From: Fictibacillus terranigra
Lineage (GTDB): Bacteria; Bacillota; Bacilli; Bacillales; Fictibacillaceae
Length of the DNA: 64,000 nt
Assembly: GCF_030412265.1 (NCBI RefSeq)
Contig: NZ_JAUHLN010000001.1
Coordinates: forward strand, 248,001 to 312,000
Direction: 5' to 3'
Part shown: one piece after another, positions 35,128-44,089 of the stretch
Layout: each line of letters starts with the position of its first letter
How positions within the stretch are numbered: position 1 is the first letter of the stretch
Made by a program: the position numbers and the translations under genes
The notes under the pieces: generated by a model
What the model was told of the DNA's origin: nothing
The model's input: the letters and a program-made list of their open reading frames with translations, nothing else
Databases searched by the model: none

Positions 35128-36429
35128 GTGTTTGGTTTTTCTATGGTAAAAATGGTTCGCCAGCATGCCAATAAGCTGGACCGGTCGATGCGTTTACAGC
35201 TCGTAAATCTATATCGGCCGTTTAAAAAAGTTCCTTGTTTTCTTCACAGCACGCTCGAAAACCGATTAAAAAAGAGAAATAAACTGCCGGTGATCATTGA
35301 ATTTTATGAAGAAGGCGACGCTTGCACCCTAGGGCTGGAACAGGTTCATCAGATCCTTTCAGGACATCGCAAGTGTGCGGTCCATCATCAGTTCACAAGC
35401 ATTCCCTTTTGTGCTGCGACAATAACTGCCAATGGGATAGAGGACCTTTTAAATAACTGCACTCATATTAAAAAAATACATCATGACCGCGAAGTAAAAG
35501 CACTGCTGGACAAAGCTTCACCTTCCATTCGGGCTGATGTCCTGAATTCATCCGGAGTCACCGGAAAAGATGTGACAATTGCGATTGTCGATACTGGGAT
35601 CTATCCCCATGACGATCTCAAAGGCCGCATCACAGCGTTCAAGGATTTAGTGAACGAAGAAACAGATGCCTATGATGATAACGGGCATGGCACACACTGT
35701 GCGGGGGATGCGGCTGGAAACGGCTTCTTGTCAGATGGAAAATACAAAGGTCCTGCACCGGAAGCCAATATTGTTGGTGTAAAGGTGCTGGACAAGATGG
35801 GCTCTGGTTCACTGTCTGCTGTTATTGCCGGTGTGCAATGGTGCATCGATAATAAAGACAAGTATGGCATTAGAATCATCTCCATGTCTCTTGGAAGCGA
35901 GGCGACACAGCCCGCTGCAGAGGATCCAGTCGTAAAAATAGTCGAAAAAGCATGGCAGCAGGGGCTGGTTGTCTGTGTTGCTGCCGGTAACGAAGGCCCG
36001 GATGATAATACCATCTCCAGTCCTGGAATCAGCCCAAAAGTCATTACGGTAGGTGCGATGGACGATCTCAATACGGTAGATCGGAGCGATGATATTCCTG
36101 CCGATTTTTCGAGCAGAGGACCAACGATTGATGGCTTAACACAGCCCGACCTTTTGACGCCGGGCGTTAACATTGTCTCACTCCGTGCGCCTGGTTCTTA
36201 CTTGGACAAGCTCTCAAAGAGCAGCCGTGTAGATGAGGATTATTGCTCACTTTCCGGCACATCCATGGCAACGCCGATCTGCGCGGGTGCGGCGGCACTC
36301 GTTCTTCAGCAGAATCCGGATCTGTCACCGGATGAGGTAAAAGAAAAGCTGCTGGATAGCGCCGAAGACTGGGGATTTCCGGGCAATACTCAAGGCAAAG
36401 GCTATCTCGATGTCAGCAAGTTAATATAG
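35128..36429 (+). CDS. aprX: Intracellular-type subtilase AprX
   Basis: A 433-residue serine protease closely resembling Bacillus subtilis AprX along its length, from the shared start MFGFSMVKMVRQHANKLDR. No signal peptide. Catalytic triad: Asp in AIVDTGIYPHDDL, His in DNGHGTHCAGD, Ser in SGTSMATPICAG; oxyanion Asn in AAGNEGP. The N-terminal 130 residues form a propeptide-like domain. GTG start with SD AAAGGGGG. Role in stationary-phase protein turnover is inferred from the family. Confidence 0.92.
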   Translation: MFGFSMVKMVRQHANKLDRSMRLQLVNLYRPFKKVPCFLHSTLENRLKKRNKLPVIIEFYEEGDACTLGLEQVHQILSGHRKCAVHHQFTSIPFCAATITANGIEDLLNNCTHIKKIHHDREVKALLDKASPSIRADVLNSSGVTGKDVTIAIVDTGIYPHDDLKGRITAFKDLVNEETDAYDDNGHGTHCAGDAAGNGFLSDGKYKGPAPEANIVGVKVLDKMGSGSLSAVIAGVQWCIDNKDKYGIRIISMSLGSEATQPAAEDPVVKIVEKAWQQGLVVCVAAGNEGPDDNTISSPGISPKVITVGAMDDLNTVDRSDDIPADFSSRGPTIDGLTQPDLLTPGVNIVSLRAPGSYLDKLSKSSRVDEDYCSLSGTSMATPICAGAAALVLQQNPDLSPDEVKEKLLDSAEDWGFPGNTQGKGYLDVSKLI

Positions 36430-36466
36430 AGGTTTTAGGGAGGTTCCCAGGGGGCCTCTCTTTTTG
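36428..36466 (+). terminator. Terminator of aprX
   Basis: Outer AGAGG/CCTCT and inner GGGA/TCCC stems followed by five T, beginning at the aprX stop. Confidence 0.65.
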
Positions 36467-36653
36467 TGCCGTGGGATGGCTGCTGCTGCGATGTCAAATG
36501 ATTGTGTCAAGATTAGTCGAATGTTGTCGTGTATCCACAGATTGAACATAAATCGATAGATTGGCGTGTTTTTGTGTGAGATTGACGCGTATTCCTCAAA
36601 AAACTAACGAAGGTTTTCTAAGTTCCCCCAAATTTTCTGCGCTCTCAAACAAA

Positions 36654-36697
36654 AAAAGAGTGATTGACTGAAGCAAACGCTTCAGAATCGCTCTTTT
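36654..36697. terminator. Terminator of the TauE gene
   Basis: AAAAGAGTGATT...TGAAGC pairs with GCTTCA..AATCGCTCTTTT around an AAAC loop. A tracts on the left give the minus-strand T run. It ends the minus-strand transporter gene and would also stop plus-strand transcription. Confidence 0.8.
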
Positions 36698-36728
36698 CCC
36701 CTTTTCCTGCAAAATCCCGCAAAAACAG

Positions 36729-37478
36729 CTACTCGAACAATATGAGCAGGGCAGCGACGACCGGCGTCGCGACCATCGCCGTTTTCAGCACTGGTTTTGG
36801 TGCGAACTTCGTCAGTTTAGCCCCAAGATAGGCCCCTGTCATCGTGCCGGCCAGCACCTGGAACAGCAGCATGAGATCAAGATAGCCTTCCATGATGTAA
36901 CCGAACCCGCCGCCAGCCGCGATCGGCAGAATCACGAGCATTGTCGTTCCGATCGATTGGCGGATGGACAGGCCGAACAGCAGCATAAGTCCGATCTGGA
37001 TGAACGGAGCCGACCCGATGCCGAACGCTCCGGATAAAAGGCCTGTGGTCATACCGAGAACAAGCGCCTTTATCAGAAGGGTAGGATAGCCGAGTGTTTC
37101 ATCGATCACTTCATCCACTCTGCGCGTCATCATGAAGAAACGCATGATAAACAGGACGGCTGACAGCAGCAGCATGCCAGCCGTCAAATAATGCAGATGT
37201 TCACCCGGGATGAGGGAGGACAGCTTGGAACCGAAGTAAGCGGCGATGGCACCGAATCCGCCCGTCCAAACACCAGCTTTAAGCGAAATATTTCCTTCCC
37301 TCAAGTGGCTGTACGCTCCTGAAAGAGTTGTAAACGCCATGGCGGCAAGCGATGTGCCGAGCGCGGTATGGATGGGGATGTGAAAAAGCACGAGTATAGC
37401 AATGATAAAACCTGCTCCGCCGACACCGACAAAACCGCAGATCAGTCCGATCAGGAGCATGGTTAGTGTAATGAACAA
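36729..37478 (-). CDS. TauE/SafE-family anion exporter
   Basis: A 249-residue, about 8-helix membrane protein of the sulfite exporter TauE/SafE family, with the two GG-rich repeats (GLICGFVGVGGAGFIIAIL and GLLSGAFGIGSAPFIQIGL). Family members export sulfite, sulfoacetate or related anions; the substrate is unknown. Apparent TTG start at 37478 with AAAGG 11 nt upstream; an internal ATG at 37460 is less likely because it cuts the first helix. Confidence 0.87.
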   Translation of the reverse strand: MFITLTMLLIGLICGFVGVGGAGFIIAILVLFHIPIHTALGTSLAAMAFTTLSGAYSHLREGNISLKAGVWTGGFGAIAAYFGSKLSSLIPGEHLHYLTAGMLLLSAVLFIMRFFMMTRRVDEVIDETLGYPTLLIKALVLGMTTGLLSGAFGIGSAPFIQIGLMLLFGLSIRQSIGTTMLVILPIAAGGGFGYIMEGYLDLMLLFQVLAGTMTGAYLGAKLTKFAPKPVLKTAMVATPVVAALLILFE

Positions 37479-37720
37479 GGTGATCGTTTCCTTTCTTTGG
37501 CGGATCCTCCGTCATTCTTGTTATGATTCTTTATTTAACTAAAGCAAACTTTTCCATAAAAATCAATAGAAGGGACTGGCATCCGTGCTATCCAGTAGAA
37601 TGTAAATTTTTATAAAAAACATGGTTTGCTAGTTTTGGTCATGGAGTAAGAATAAATTGCCATTTTTAGGAAAATGGAACCGTTTGTGTAGGTAGATAGA
37701 ATGTTTTTCTGTAAATTTTA

Positions 37721-37743
37721 GAAGATTTTACCTATTAATCTTC
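37721..37743. promoter_or_regulatory. Inverted repeat upstream of secreted subtilase
   Basis: GAAGATT and AATCTTC, 7-bp perfect arms with 9 nt between, about 75 nt before the subtilase start. Candidate operator. Confidence 0.35.
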
Positions 37744-37764
37744 CGGATGTGTTTAAATAGCGTT

Positions 37765-37791
37765 ATGGGCAAAAAAGGGCCCATTTATTTT
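37765..37791 (+). terminator. Leader hairpin with T tail before subtilase
   Basis: ATGGGC and GCCCAT enclose AAAAAAGG and are followed by TTATTTTTT, 34 nt ahead of the subtilase start. Geometry is that of an intrinsic terminator in a 5' leader. Confidence 0.4.
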
Positions 37792-37817
37792 TTAACATAA
37801 ACAAAGGAGGCATTGGA

Positions 37818-40532
37818 ATGAGAATGAGAAAGACATCGCGTTTGACAGCCTTATTGCTCGTATTCGCGCTGATTGCCGGCATGTTTTCTCCAGCAGCAGC
37901 ACGCGTAGCGAATGCTGAGGGCGGATCGTCCCTTGAAAAAGCGGCGCCGCTCGAAAAAGACCAAACGGTGGATGGAACGTTCGACCAGCCTGAACAGACA
38001 CAGTGGTACAAGATCACACCGAATCAACAGGATATCCAAAAAGATTCTCATATGCAAATTTCATTGACTAGTGATGCGAATTTAAACATTTCTGTCTATC
38101 CAAGCATAGAAAGAGCGGGAAATGACGAAACCTTCAGTATGTACCGAAGCTTTACGACACCAGAAACACCCGATAAACCTGCGAAACTGAACGTGCCGTA
38201 CGCATGGCAGGGACCGTATTACATAAAGGTCGAATACCTCGGTGAAGATACACCTGATGATCCGCCGGCAGCCGCTGAAGCGAAACAGGTAAATTACAAG
38301 ATTGGCTATAAAGGCCTTAAACTTCCTTCATCCGTTGAATCGGCCGGGGAAGAAGAGTGTCCGGTAGAAATGAGCGCCGGCCAGCAGGAATCAGGAAAAG
38401 CCCTTTTAACACAGCTTCGCCAGCTGCGTGACGGCTTGCTTTCAAAGACGGAGGAAGGTAAATCCCTGTCTTCCCTTTATTATAAAACCGCACCGTTCCT
38501 CGTTGGAAAAATGGTGTTCAGCCAGGATCTTCGCGAGGATGTATACAGCAACCTTGTGGCATTGAAACCTTTATTTGATGAATTGGCAGCGAACGGGGCA
38601 CAAAGCACGTATGTCCTCACGAAGAAAGACGGAAGCTCCATCAAGGGGCTGTACGACATCGTGATGAACGCAGCGCCGGACAGCTATAAAGGTGATATTG
38701 AAAGAATCGGCGAACAGGTCGGTGTTTCTTCGCTTGCAGGTGAGAAACTGTCCGATGTTATAGGAAAAGCAGGACTTGTTCCTCAAGGACAGAACGAAAA
38801 AGACATGTCCAGCAAGCTCATTGTTAAAATGAAAGACGGCTATACGAGCAAGTCACTCAACAGCAAGCTTCAAACGTACGGCATTCAATCCGCTGCCAAA
38901 TCGGCATTCCAATCTGAAGATAAGGTGCTGGGCAACATGTATGTGGTGAACGCCGCAGGAGGGAATGCTTCTGGCAAATACAGCACGACTTCAAAAAGTA
39001 CGGCAGCTTCAGTAAAAGCTGCGGCTGCCAAGCTTGCAAAACTGCCGGGTGTTGAATTTGTGGAACCCGTTCAGCATTATCACTCCATGTCCAATGACGT
39101 GCAATACAACGATCAGTGGTCATTGAAGAATACAGGGGCAAATGAAGGCGTCAAAGGGGCAGACATCAGCTATGAGCCGATGAAAAAGCTGGCGGGCCAA
39201 TCGAACCTGAACAGCACACTGATCGCGGTCGTTGATACCGGAGTAGATTATACTCTCGCAGACCTGAAGGACAAAGTGCGTGAAGACCTTGGGAAAAACT
39301 TTGTAACTTCTGGTGCGGCTCCATTGGATGACATGGGCCACGGGACTCACGTGTCCGGAATTATCTCTGCAGCAGCAGACAATGGCTATTCGATGGCAGG
39401 AATCAATCAGAAGGCACAAATTCTTCCGGTTAAAGTCCTTGACGCTTCTGGATCAGGAGATACCGAACAGATCGCAAAGGGCATTAAATACGCGGCGGAC
39501 AAAGGTGCAAAGGTGATCAACCTCAGCCTTGGCGGCGGATACAGCCGAGTGCTTGAATATGCGTTGAAATATGCGGCAGATAAAGGGGCGACCATTGTCG
39601 CGGCAACTGGAAACGATGGAGATTCCATGGTCAGCTATCCGGGTTCATCGAAGTACGCGATCGGTGTCGGCGCCACCAATGATATGGATGTTGTCAGCGA
39701 CTATTCCAACTATGGTGAAGGCCTTGATCTTGTAGCCCCAGGCTCCAACATTCCAAGCCTAGTGCCGAACGGAAACGTGACGTACATGTCTGGAACATCG
39801 ATGGCTACACCGCACGTTGCAGCGGTCGCTGGTCTTTTGCTGTCTGAAAACCCTCGTTTAAAAGCAAAAGAAGTGGAACGAATCCTCACACAAAGTGCGG
39901 ATGAAATCGGCTTTGGTGAAGTCGATAAACCGAGCGGTGGTTATTATGACGAACCGGATGCCGGGCCAAAACCGGTTCCAGGCTATGATGAAGCATCTGG
40001 CTGGGGAAGACTGGATGCGTTTAGTGCACTTAGCGCGGTTAAACTAAACGCAAAAGTGAACTCAGTGCTTGATAACATGGATAAAGTATCGGGAATTGCT
40101 GCAAAAGGCTCTAAAGTGACCGTGATGAACGGCAAAAAAGTGCTCGGAAAAACAACGGTACCGGCGTTAGGAACGTTCGCCGTTAAAATTCCGGTTCAAA
40201 AAGCAGGACAAGTGCTTCACGTGGCCATCTCCAATGCTTCTGGCTCTGAAAAGGCAGCCCTGAAAGCAGTGGTGGGAAAAGCGCCGGCTCCGGATATGCC
40301 AAAAGTGGATAAAGTAACGACAAAATCCACAGCGGTAACCGGAAAATCTGTAGCGAACGGAACGATCAAAGTGAAAGACAAGTCCAAAAAGGTCATTTCT
40401 TCTGCAAAAGTAAGCGCAAAAGGAACCTTTAAAGCAAGCATCAAGAAGCAAAAGAAGGGTGCTGTCCTTTACGTAACCGTAACGGACGCTGCTAAACGCG
40501 AAAGCAAGGCAGTGAAAGTGACAGTGAAGTAA
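37818..40532 (+). CDS. Secreted subtilisin-like protease with C-terminal Ig-type domains
   Basis: A 904-residue exported protease: signal peptide (residues 1-33, MRMRKTSRLTALLLVFALIA, cleavage near VANAEG), a PPC-like beta domain about 35-175, a helical spacer, an inhibitor-I9-like propeptide about 335-425 (LIVKMKDGYTSKSLNSKLQTYG), and the S8 domain about 430-745 with Asp in AVVDTGVDYTLAD, His in GHGTHVSG and Ser in SGTSMATPHVAA. Two bacterial Ig-type repeats (Big_6-like, GTFAVKIPVQKAGQVLHVAI and GTFKASIKKQKKGAVLYVTV) end the protein and may bind the cell wall or substrate. SD AAAGGAGG. Confidence 0.92.
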   Translation: MRMRKTSRLTALLLVFALIAGMFSPAAARVANAEGGSSLEKAAPLEKDQTVDGTFDQPEQTQWYKITPNQQDIQKDSHMQISLTSDANLNISVYPSIERAGNDETFSMYRSFTTPETPDKPAKLNVPYAWQGPYYIKVEYLGEDTPDDPPAAAEAKQVNYKIGYKGLKLPSSVESAGEEECPVEMSAGQQESGKALLTQLRQLRDGLLSKTEEGKSLSSLYYKTAPFLVGKMVFSQDLREDVYSNLVALKPLFDELAANGAQSTYVLTKKDGSSIKGLYDIVMNAAPDSYKGDIERIGEQVGVSSLAGEKLSDVIGKAGLVPQGQNEKDMSSKLIVKMKDGYTSKSLNSKLQTYGIQSAAKSAFQSEDKVLGNMYVVNAAGGNASGKYSTTSKSTAASVKAAAAKLAKLPGVEFVEPVQHYHSMSNDVQYNDQWSLKNTGANEGVKGADISYEPMKKLAGQSNLNSTLIAVVDTGVDYTLADLKDKVREDLGKNFVTSGAAPLDDMGHGTHVSGIISAAADNGYSMAGINQKAQILPVKVLDASGSGDTEQIAKGIKYAADKGAKVINLSLGGGYSRVLEYALKYAADKGATIVAATGNDGDSMVSYPGSSKYAIGVGATNDMDVVSDYSNYGEGLDLVAPGSNIPSLVPNGNVTYMSGTSMATPHVAAVAGLLLSENPRLKAKEVERILTQSADEIGFGEVDKPSGGYYDEPDAGPKPVPGYDEASGWGRLDAFSALSAVKLNAKVNSVLDNMDKVSGIAAKGSKVTVMNGKKVLGKTTVPALGTFAVKIPVQKAGQVLHVAISNASGSEKAALKAVVGKAPAPDMPKVDKVTTKSTAVTGKSVANGTIKVKDKSKKVISSAKVSAKGTFKASIKKQKKGAVLYVTVTDAAKRESKAVKVTVK

Positions 40533-40551
40533 CAGATGGAAGTAATGAAGA

Positions 40552-40592
40552 AAACCCCTTGTTTCTGCCCTAGCGGCGAAACAGGGGTTTTT
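40552..40592 (+). terminator. Terminator of the secreted subtilase
   Basis: AAACCCCTTGTTTC pairs with GAAACAGGGGTTT (one bulged T), followed by TTTG. Nothing else separates the gene from the truncated genes beyond. Confidence 0.8.
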
Positions 40593-40625
40593 GTTATTTA
40601 GGAAAGAGTTTCAGAAGCCGAGTCT

Positions 40626-41130
40626 CTATTGGCCGGGCGGAGCGAAATCAGGTCCGGACAGAGCGCGGTGGAGAAAGGAATCCATGGTACTGATGCTTAA
40701 TTTTTGCGGAATGTTTTTTATTTTTTTCATTAAGCCCTCCAGTATCACGCGCTGTTCTTGCGCCTCGGCAGTAAGACGCTGATGTTCCATTAAAACCATG
40801 CCTGCGGCAGCTTCCCCAGCCGCTCCGTACAAGGCCAGCTTTTCCAGATAGGGTGCAGTCTCCTGCAGGAAATTTTGATTCTCCAGTGTGCTTTTTAACC
40901 GGGAAGGTGCTTCTTTCATTGCATAAAACTGCTGTGAAAGAGATTCTCCCTTTATTTTCATAGACTCGGCTTCATCGGCCTTCCAGAATTCATCCATCAG
41001 AGGCTGCAGACGAACAGACAGCGGCTCCTCATGGTTGTTCAGGATTGTAGCCTAACAGCTTTCAACGAAAAGCTTCAGTGCAACTGACGCCTTGCCGGCA
41101 AATTCCTTGACGCTTCTCTCCAGAGCTTCA
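40626..41130 (-). pseudogene. 3' fragment of a GH84-like beta-N-acetylglucosaminidase
   Basis: The last about 165 codons of a longer gene. The helical region after the catalytic domain of GH84 enzymes is recognisable (NNHEEPLSVRLQPLMDEFWKA, MKEAPSRLKSTLEN, PYLEKLALYGAAGEAAAGMVL). An in-frame TAG interrupts it at 41052-41054, and the frame ends near 41130 against a fragment of another gene. No catalytic domain is left. The assignment rests on pattern memory, so the family is less certain than the truncation. Confidence 0.55.
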
Positions 41131-41470
41131 TACATTGAATGGTTTTGAGGAGGGTGTTCCGGTTATCCTGACGGGTGACTTAAACACTCATCCTGGCAGC
41201 CAGGTCTATGAGAGATTCACGGGCAGTGGAGTTCTATCCGACAGCTGGCGGACTGCAGATGTAAGGAAGGGCATTGGCCTCGGAACGTTTAATGATTTTA
41301 CGGACGATCAAGGAGGCGGAGAAGAACGGAGGATCGACTGGGTTCTTGTGAGCGAATCATGGAACGTAGACCGGGCAGAAATCGTCGATATCAGAGTAGA
41401 CGGCCGATTCCCAAGCGACCACTTTCCCTTGTATGCGACGATCAGTTTGAAGAAAAGCGGGAGCGGCTGA
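41129..41470 (+). pseudogene. 3' fragment of an endonuclease/exonuclease/phosphatase-family gene
   Basis: About 113 codons covering the C-terminal part of an EEP-fold hydrolase: VILTGDLNTHPGSQVYERF (metal/catalytic Asp-Leu-Asn), RIDWVLVSESW (catalytic Asp) and SDHFPLYATISL (catalytic His). The N-terminal half with the first metal Glu is missing. The ATG at 41135 has no SD. The fragment meets the GH84-like fragment head to head, as if one deletion had removed both 5' parts and their promoters. Confidence 0.7.
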
Positions 41471-41499
41471 GGCTGCTCGGCTTTTTTTGTGTGATTGGT

Positions 41500-41549
41500 G
41501 GTGCCAGGCACCGCGATTTGACATATGTCAAAAGCCGGTGCCTGGCACC
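41500..41549. repeat. GGTGCC palindromic repeat (copy 4)
   Basis: A 50-nt copy with perfect arms and a core containing TTTGACATATGTCAAA. It begins 29 nt after the stop of the EEP fragment and ends 84 nt before the MFS exporter. Confidence 0.9.
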
Positions 41550-41633
41550 AAGTCGGCTCATTAGCTATGGGTAAACGTTTAAGGTAAGATGTAGAAAACG
41601 ATACTTCAAAAGGGAATGAGGATCAAAAAAAGA

Positions 41634-43046
41634 ATGGAAACTTCAAGTTACAAACAGTCAACCATCGTTGCGCTCCTGCTTGCAGGATCATTTATCGCCA
41701 TCCTGAACCAAACCCTCATGATCACTGCGATTCCGCCCGTCATGGAGGAAATGAGCATCACCGCCAACAGCGCCCAATGGCTGACTACCGTCTTCATGCT
41801 CGTGAACGGAATTATGATTCCTGTCAGCGCCTTTTTACTGGAACGGTTTTCCACGAGACAGCTTTTTATCACCGCGATGAGCGTGTTTGCGTTCGGTACA
41901 CTAGTCGCCGCAATGGCCCCGAATTTTGGGACGCTGCTGCTGGGAAGGGTCATCCAGTCAAGCGGTGCAGGGGTAATGCTGCCCCTCATGCAGACCGTGT
42001 TTTTGATGATTTTCCCTGTGCATAAGCGCGGCGCAGCCATGGGCTTAATCGGGCTCGTGATATCCTTCGCACCAGCTATCGGCCCTGCATTGTCAGGCTG
42101 GGTAACATCACATTACTCCTGGAGGGTTCTGTTTTTTATCATCTTACCGATCGCACTGATTGATATTTTAGTCGCCTATTTTGCCTTGAAAAACGTGACA
42201 GAAGTGACGAAGACGAAAGTGGACGCCGTCTCCATCGTTCTGTCATCTGTCGGTTTCGGCGGCCTGCTGTATGGGTTCACAAGTGCGGGCAATTACGGAT
42301 GGACAGCGAAGGGTACGATGATCTCCCTATTGGTTGGTGCAGCAGCGCTTGTGCTGTTTATTACACGGCAGCTGCGCTTGGAGCATCCTATGCTGGAGTT
42401 CCGTGTTTTTACAAAAGGCATATTTCCGATCACGGTCTCCATTGGTATGATCACCTTCATGGGACTGATCGGAGCGGAGACCATCATTCCGCTGTTCATG
42501 CAGAACATGAGGGGTTTTACGGCGTTTGAGGCGGGTCTGGCTCTGCTGCCCGGCGCCTTGATCACCGGTATGATGTCACCGATCACCGGCAGGATCTTTG
42601 ACCGGATCGGAGCCAAATGGCTGGCTTTAACAGGATTGATCATCATCACACTGTCATCACTCGCTTTTTCCTTTTTAGGGCCGGCGACATCGTTCACGTA
42701 TATCACAGTACTGTATGGGATCCGTATGTTCGGGCTGTCCATGGTCATGATGCCGGCTGCCACCGCAGGTCTGAATCAGCTGCCTAAACGGCTCATTCCC
42801 CATGGGGCAGCCATGGATAATACGATGAGGATGATCGCGGCATCCGTCGGCACGGCGATCCTTGTGACCGTGATGACTACGACTGAGGAGACGGCCAAGC
42901 ATAGCCCTGGCATTGCCCACCCTGATATCTACGGAGCCAATATCGCGTTTATGGTCGTTTCTGTCCTGTCTCTGATCGGGATCGTGCTCACCTTTTTTAT
43001 TCCATCGAAAAAGGAAGCAGCAGAAGGAACGGAAGAAGGAGCATGA
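41634..43046 (+). CDS. MFS multidrug exporter, DHA2 (EmrB/LmrB-like) family
   Basis: A 470-residue, 14-helix drug:proton antiporter. Similar to LmrB-type exporters (ILNQTLMITAIPPVMEEM, NSAQWLTTVFMLVNGIMIPVSAFLLERFSTRQLF with motif A, GRVIQSSGAGVMLPLMQTVF as motif C-like region). Start at 41634 aligns best with LmrB, with GAGGA 12 nt upstream; the ATG at 41616 is the alternative. No regulator gene is adjacent. Substrate unknown. Confidence 0.88.
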   Translation: METSSYKQSTIVALLLAGSFIAILNQTLMITAIPPVMEEMSITANSAQWLTTVFMLVNGIMIPVSAFLLERFSTRQLFITAMSVFAFGTLVAAMAPNFGTLLLGRVIQSSGAGVMLPLMQTVFLMIFPVHKRGAAMGLIGLVISFAPAIGPALSGWVTSHYSWRVLFFIILPIALIDILVAYFALKNVTEVTKTKVDAVSIVLSSVGFGGLLYGFTSAGNYGWTAKGTMISLLVGAAALVLFITRQLRLEHPMLEFRVFTKGIFPITVSIGMITFMGLIGAETIIPLFMQNMRGFTAFEAGLALLPGALITGMMSPITGRIFDRIGAKWLALTGLIIITLSSLAFSFLGPATSFTYITVLYGIRMFGLSMVMMPAATAGLNQLPKRLIPHGAAMDNTMRMIAASVGTAILVTVMTTTEETAKHSPGIAHPDIYGANIAFMVVSVLSLIGIVLTFFIPSKKEAAEGTEEGA

Positions 43047-43182
43047 TCAGTTGCAGCAAGAGCGGCAGCCATCTTCTCGGTTGAGAGGGTGGCTGTTCGT
43101 ATTTAGGTATTTTAACAGCGGCGCCCTTTCATGCTATGATAATTCTTGGATAAAAAAGAGGAGTCAGTCAGGAGGGTTACCC

Positions 43183-43911
43183 ATTAGTCTATTAATCAAC
43201 GAAAACCGAATGTACAGCAGCCAGCTGAACCGTGAGCTGGAAGTGAAGTGGCTGTTTTCCGATCAGCTTCAGGAGGGAGATGTACAGCTCCTCCTCGTGC
43301 AGGACGGTTATTATTACATGAAGCTTGGAGGCCTCCGAGAAACCTTTGAAAAACTGCTGGAAGAAACGCCTGAACTCGCCAGGAACCTCGTCATGGTAAC
43401 GGTCAGTCCGGGTTCTCCCTCACAGCGCAGAGAGGTGTATCATCCAAACGGCGAGCATTTTGAGGCGTTCACGAACTTCTTTTATGACGACGTGCTGCCG
43501 GATGTACAGCAGAAGCTCAAAGCCATCAATATGAACGTAGTGAAAATGGGGGCGATCGGCGACTCGCTTGCCGGAGTCATCTCCCTCTATCTCGCCATGA
43601 AAAAGCCGGAGATCTGGTCTCACCTCATGCTGCAGTCTGCTGCGTTTGATGAAGAGATGGCAGAGGATGCACGCCGTCAGATCCAGCAGCCGGACTGGAA
43701 GATCTACCAGGTCGTCGGGCAGTATGAGAATAACTTTAAGTCACCCGTTACAGGGGAAATCGCCCATATCTATGATGGCAACAAAAGTATGGCCAGCGTG
43801 TTTGAAGAGAAGGAGCTGTCCCTTGACTTCCATGTGGAAGATGAAGAGCACCGCTGGATCTTCTGGAAGGATGATCTGCCGCGGGCATTGTGCTTCTTCC
43901 TGAAAAACTAA
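43183..43911 (+). CDS. Alpha/beta-hydrolase-fold esterase with apparent ATT start
   Basis: A 242-residue protein of the D-esterase/YbbA-BesA family: Ser nucleophile in MGAIGDSLAGVISLYLAMKKP, acidic residue in the VVGQYENNF region, His in DEEHRWIFWKDDLPRAL near the end. Such enzymes hydrolyse esters, including ferric-siderophore esters. No ATG, GTG or TTG is correctly placed: the SD AGGAGGG at 43170-43176 is followed by 6 nt and then ATT. The next ATG (43210) lacks an SD and would remove the first strand. Start by ATT, or a recent loss of ATG. Confidence 0.8.
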   Translation: MSLLINENRMYSSQLNRELEVKWLFSDQLQEGDVQLLLVQDGYYYMKLGGLRETFEKLLEETPELARNLVMVTVSPGSPSQRREVYHPNGEHFEAFTNFFYDDVLPDVQQKLKAINMNVVKMGAIGDSLAGVISLYLAMKKPEIWSHLMLQSAAFDEEMAEDARRQIQQPDWKIYQVVGQYENNFKSPVTGEIAHIYDGNKSMASVFEEKELSLDFHVEDEEHRWIFWKDDLPRALCFFLKN

Positions 43912-43924
43912 TGAATCGTAGAAT

Positions 43925-43974
43925 GGTGCCAGGCACCGTCTTTTGACATATGTCAAAACGCGGTGCCTGGCACC
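43925..43974. repeat. GGTGCC palindromic repeat (copy 5)
   Basis: A 50-nt copy with perfect arms and a perfect TTTTGACATATGTCAAAA core, 13 nt after the esterase stop and followed by six T. It could act as that gene's terminator. Confidence 0.92.
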
Positions 43975-44089
43975 ATTTTTTTAAAGGGATTTATAGACAG
44001 ATTTACAGACAGATTTACGTCGTTTTTTTGAAGTGTGAACGGGTTTATCATTGAGGTATAGAGTGGTTTAGTCAAGCGGAGGACTCAGG

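Larger units (their letters stand above)
37479..37817. other. Intergenic region with two inverted repeats
   Basis: About 340 nt between divergent genes. It holds GAAGATT/AATCTTC at 37721-37743 and a GC hairpin with T tail at 37765-37791, both described separately. No gene is seen. Confidence 0.6.
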
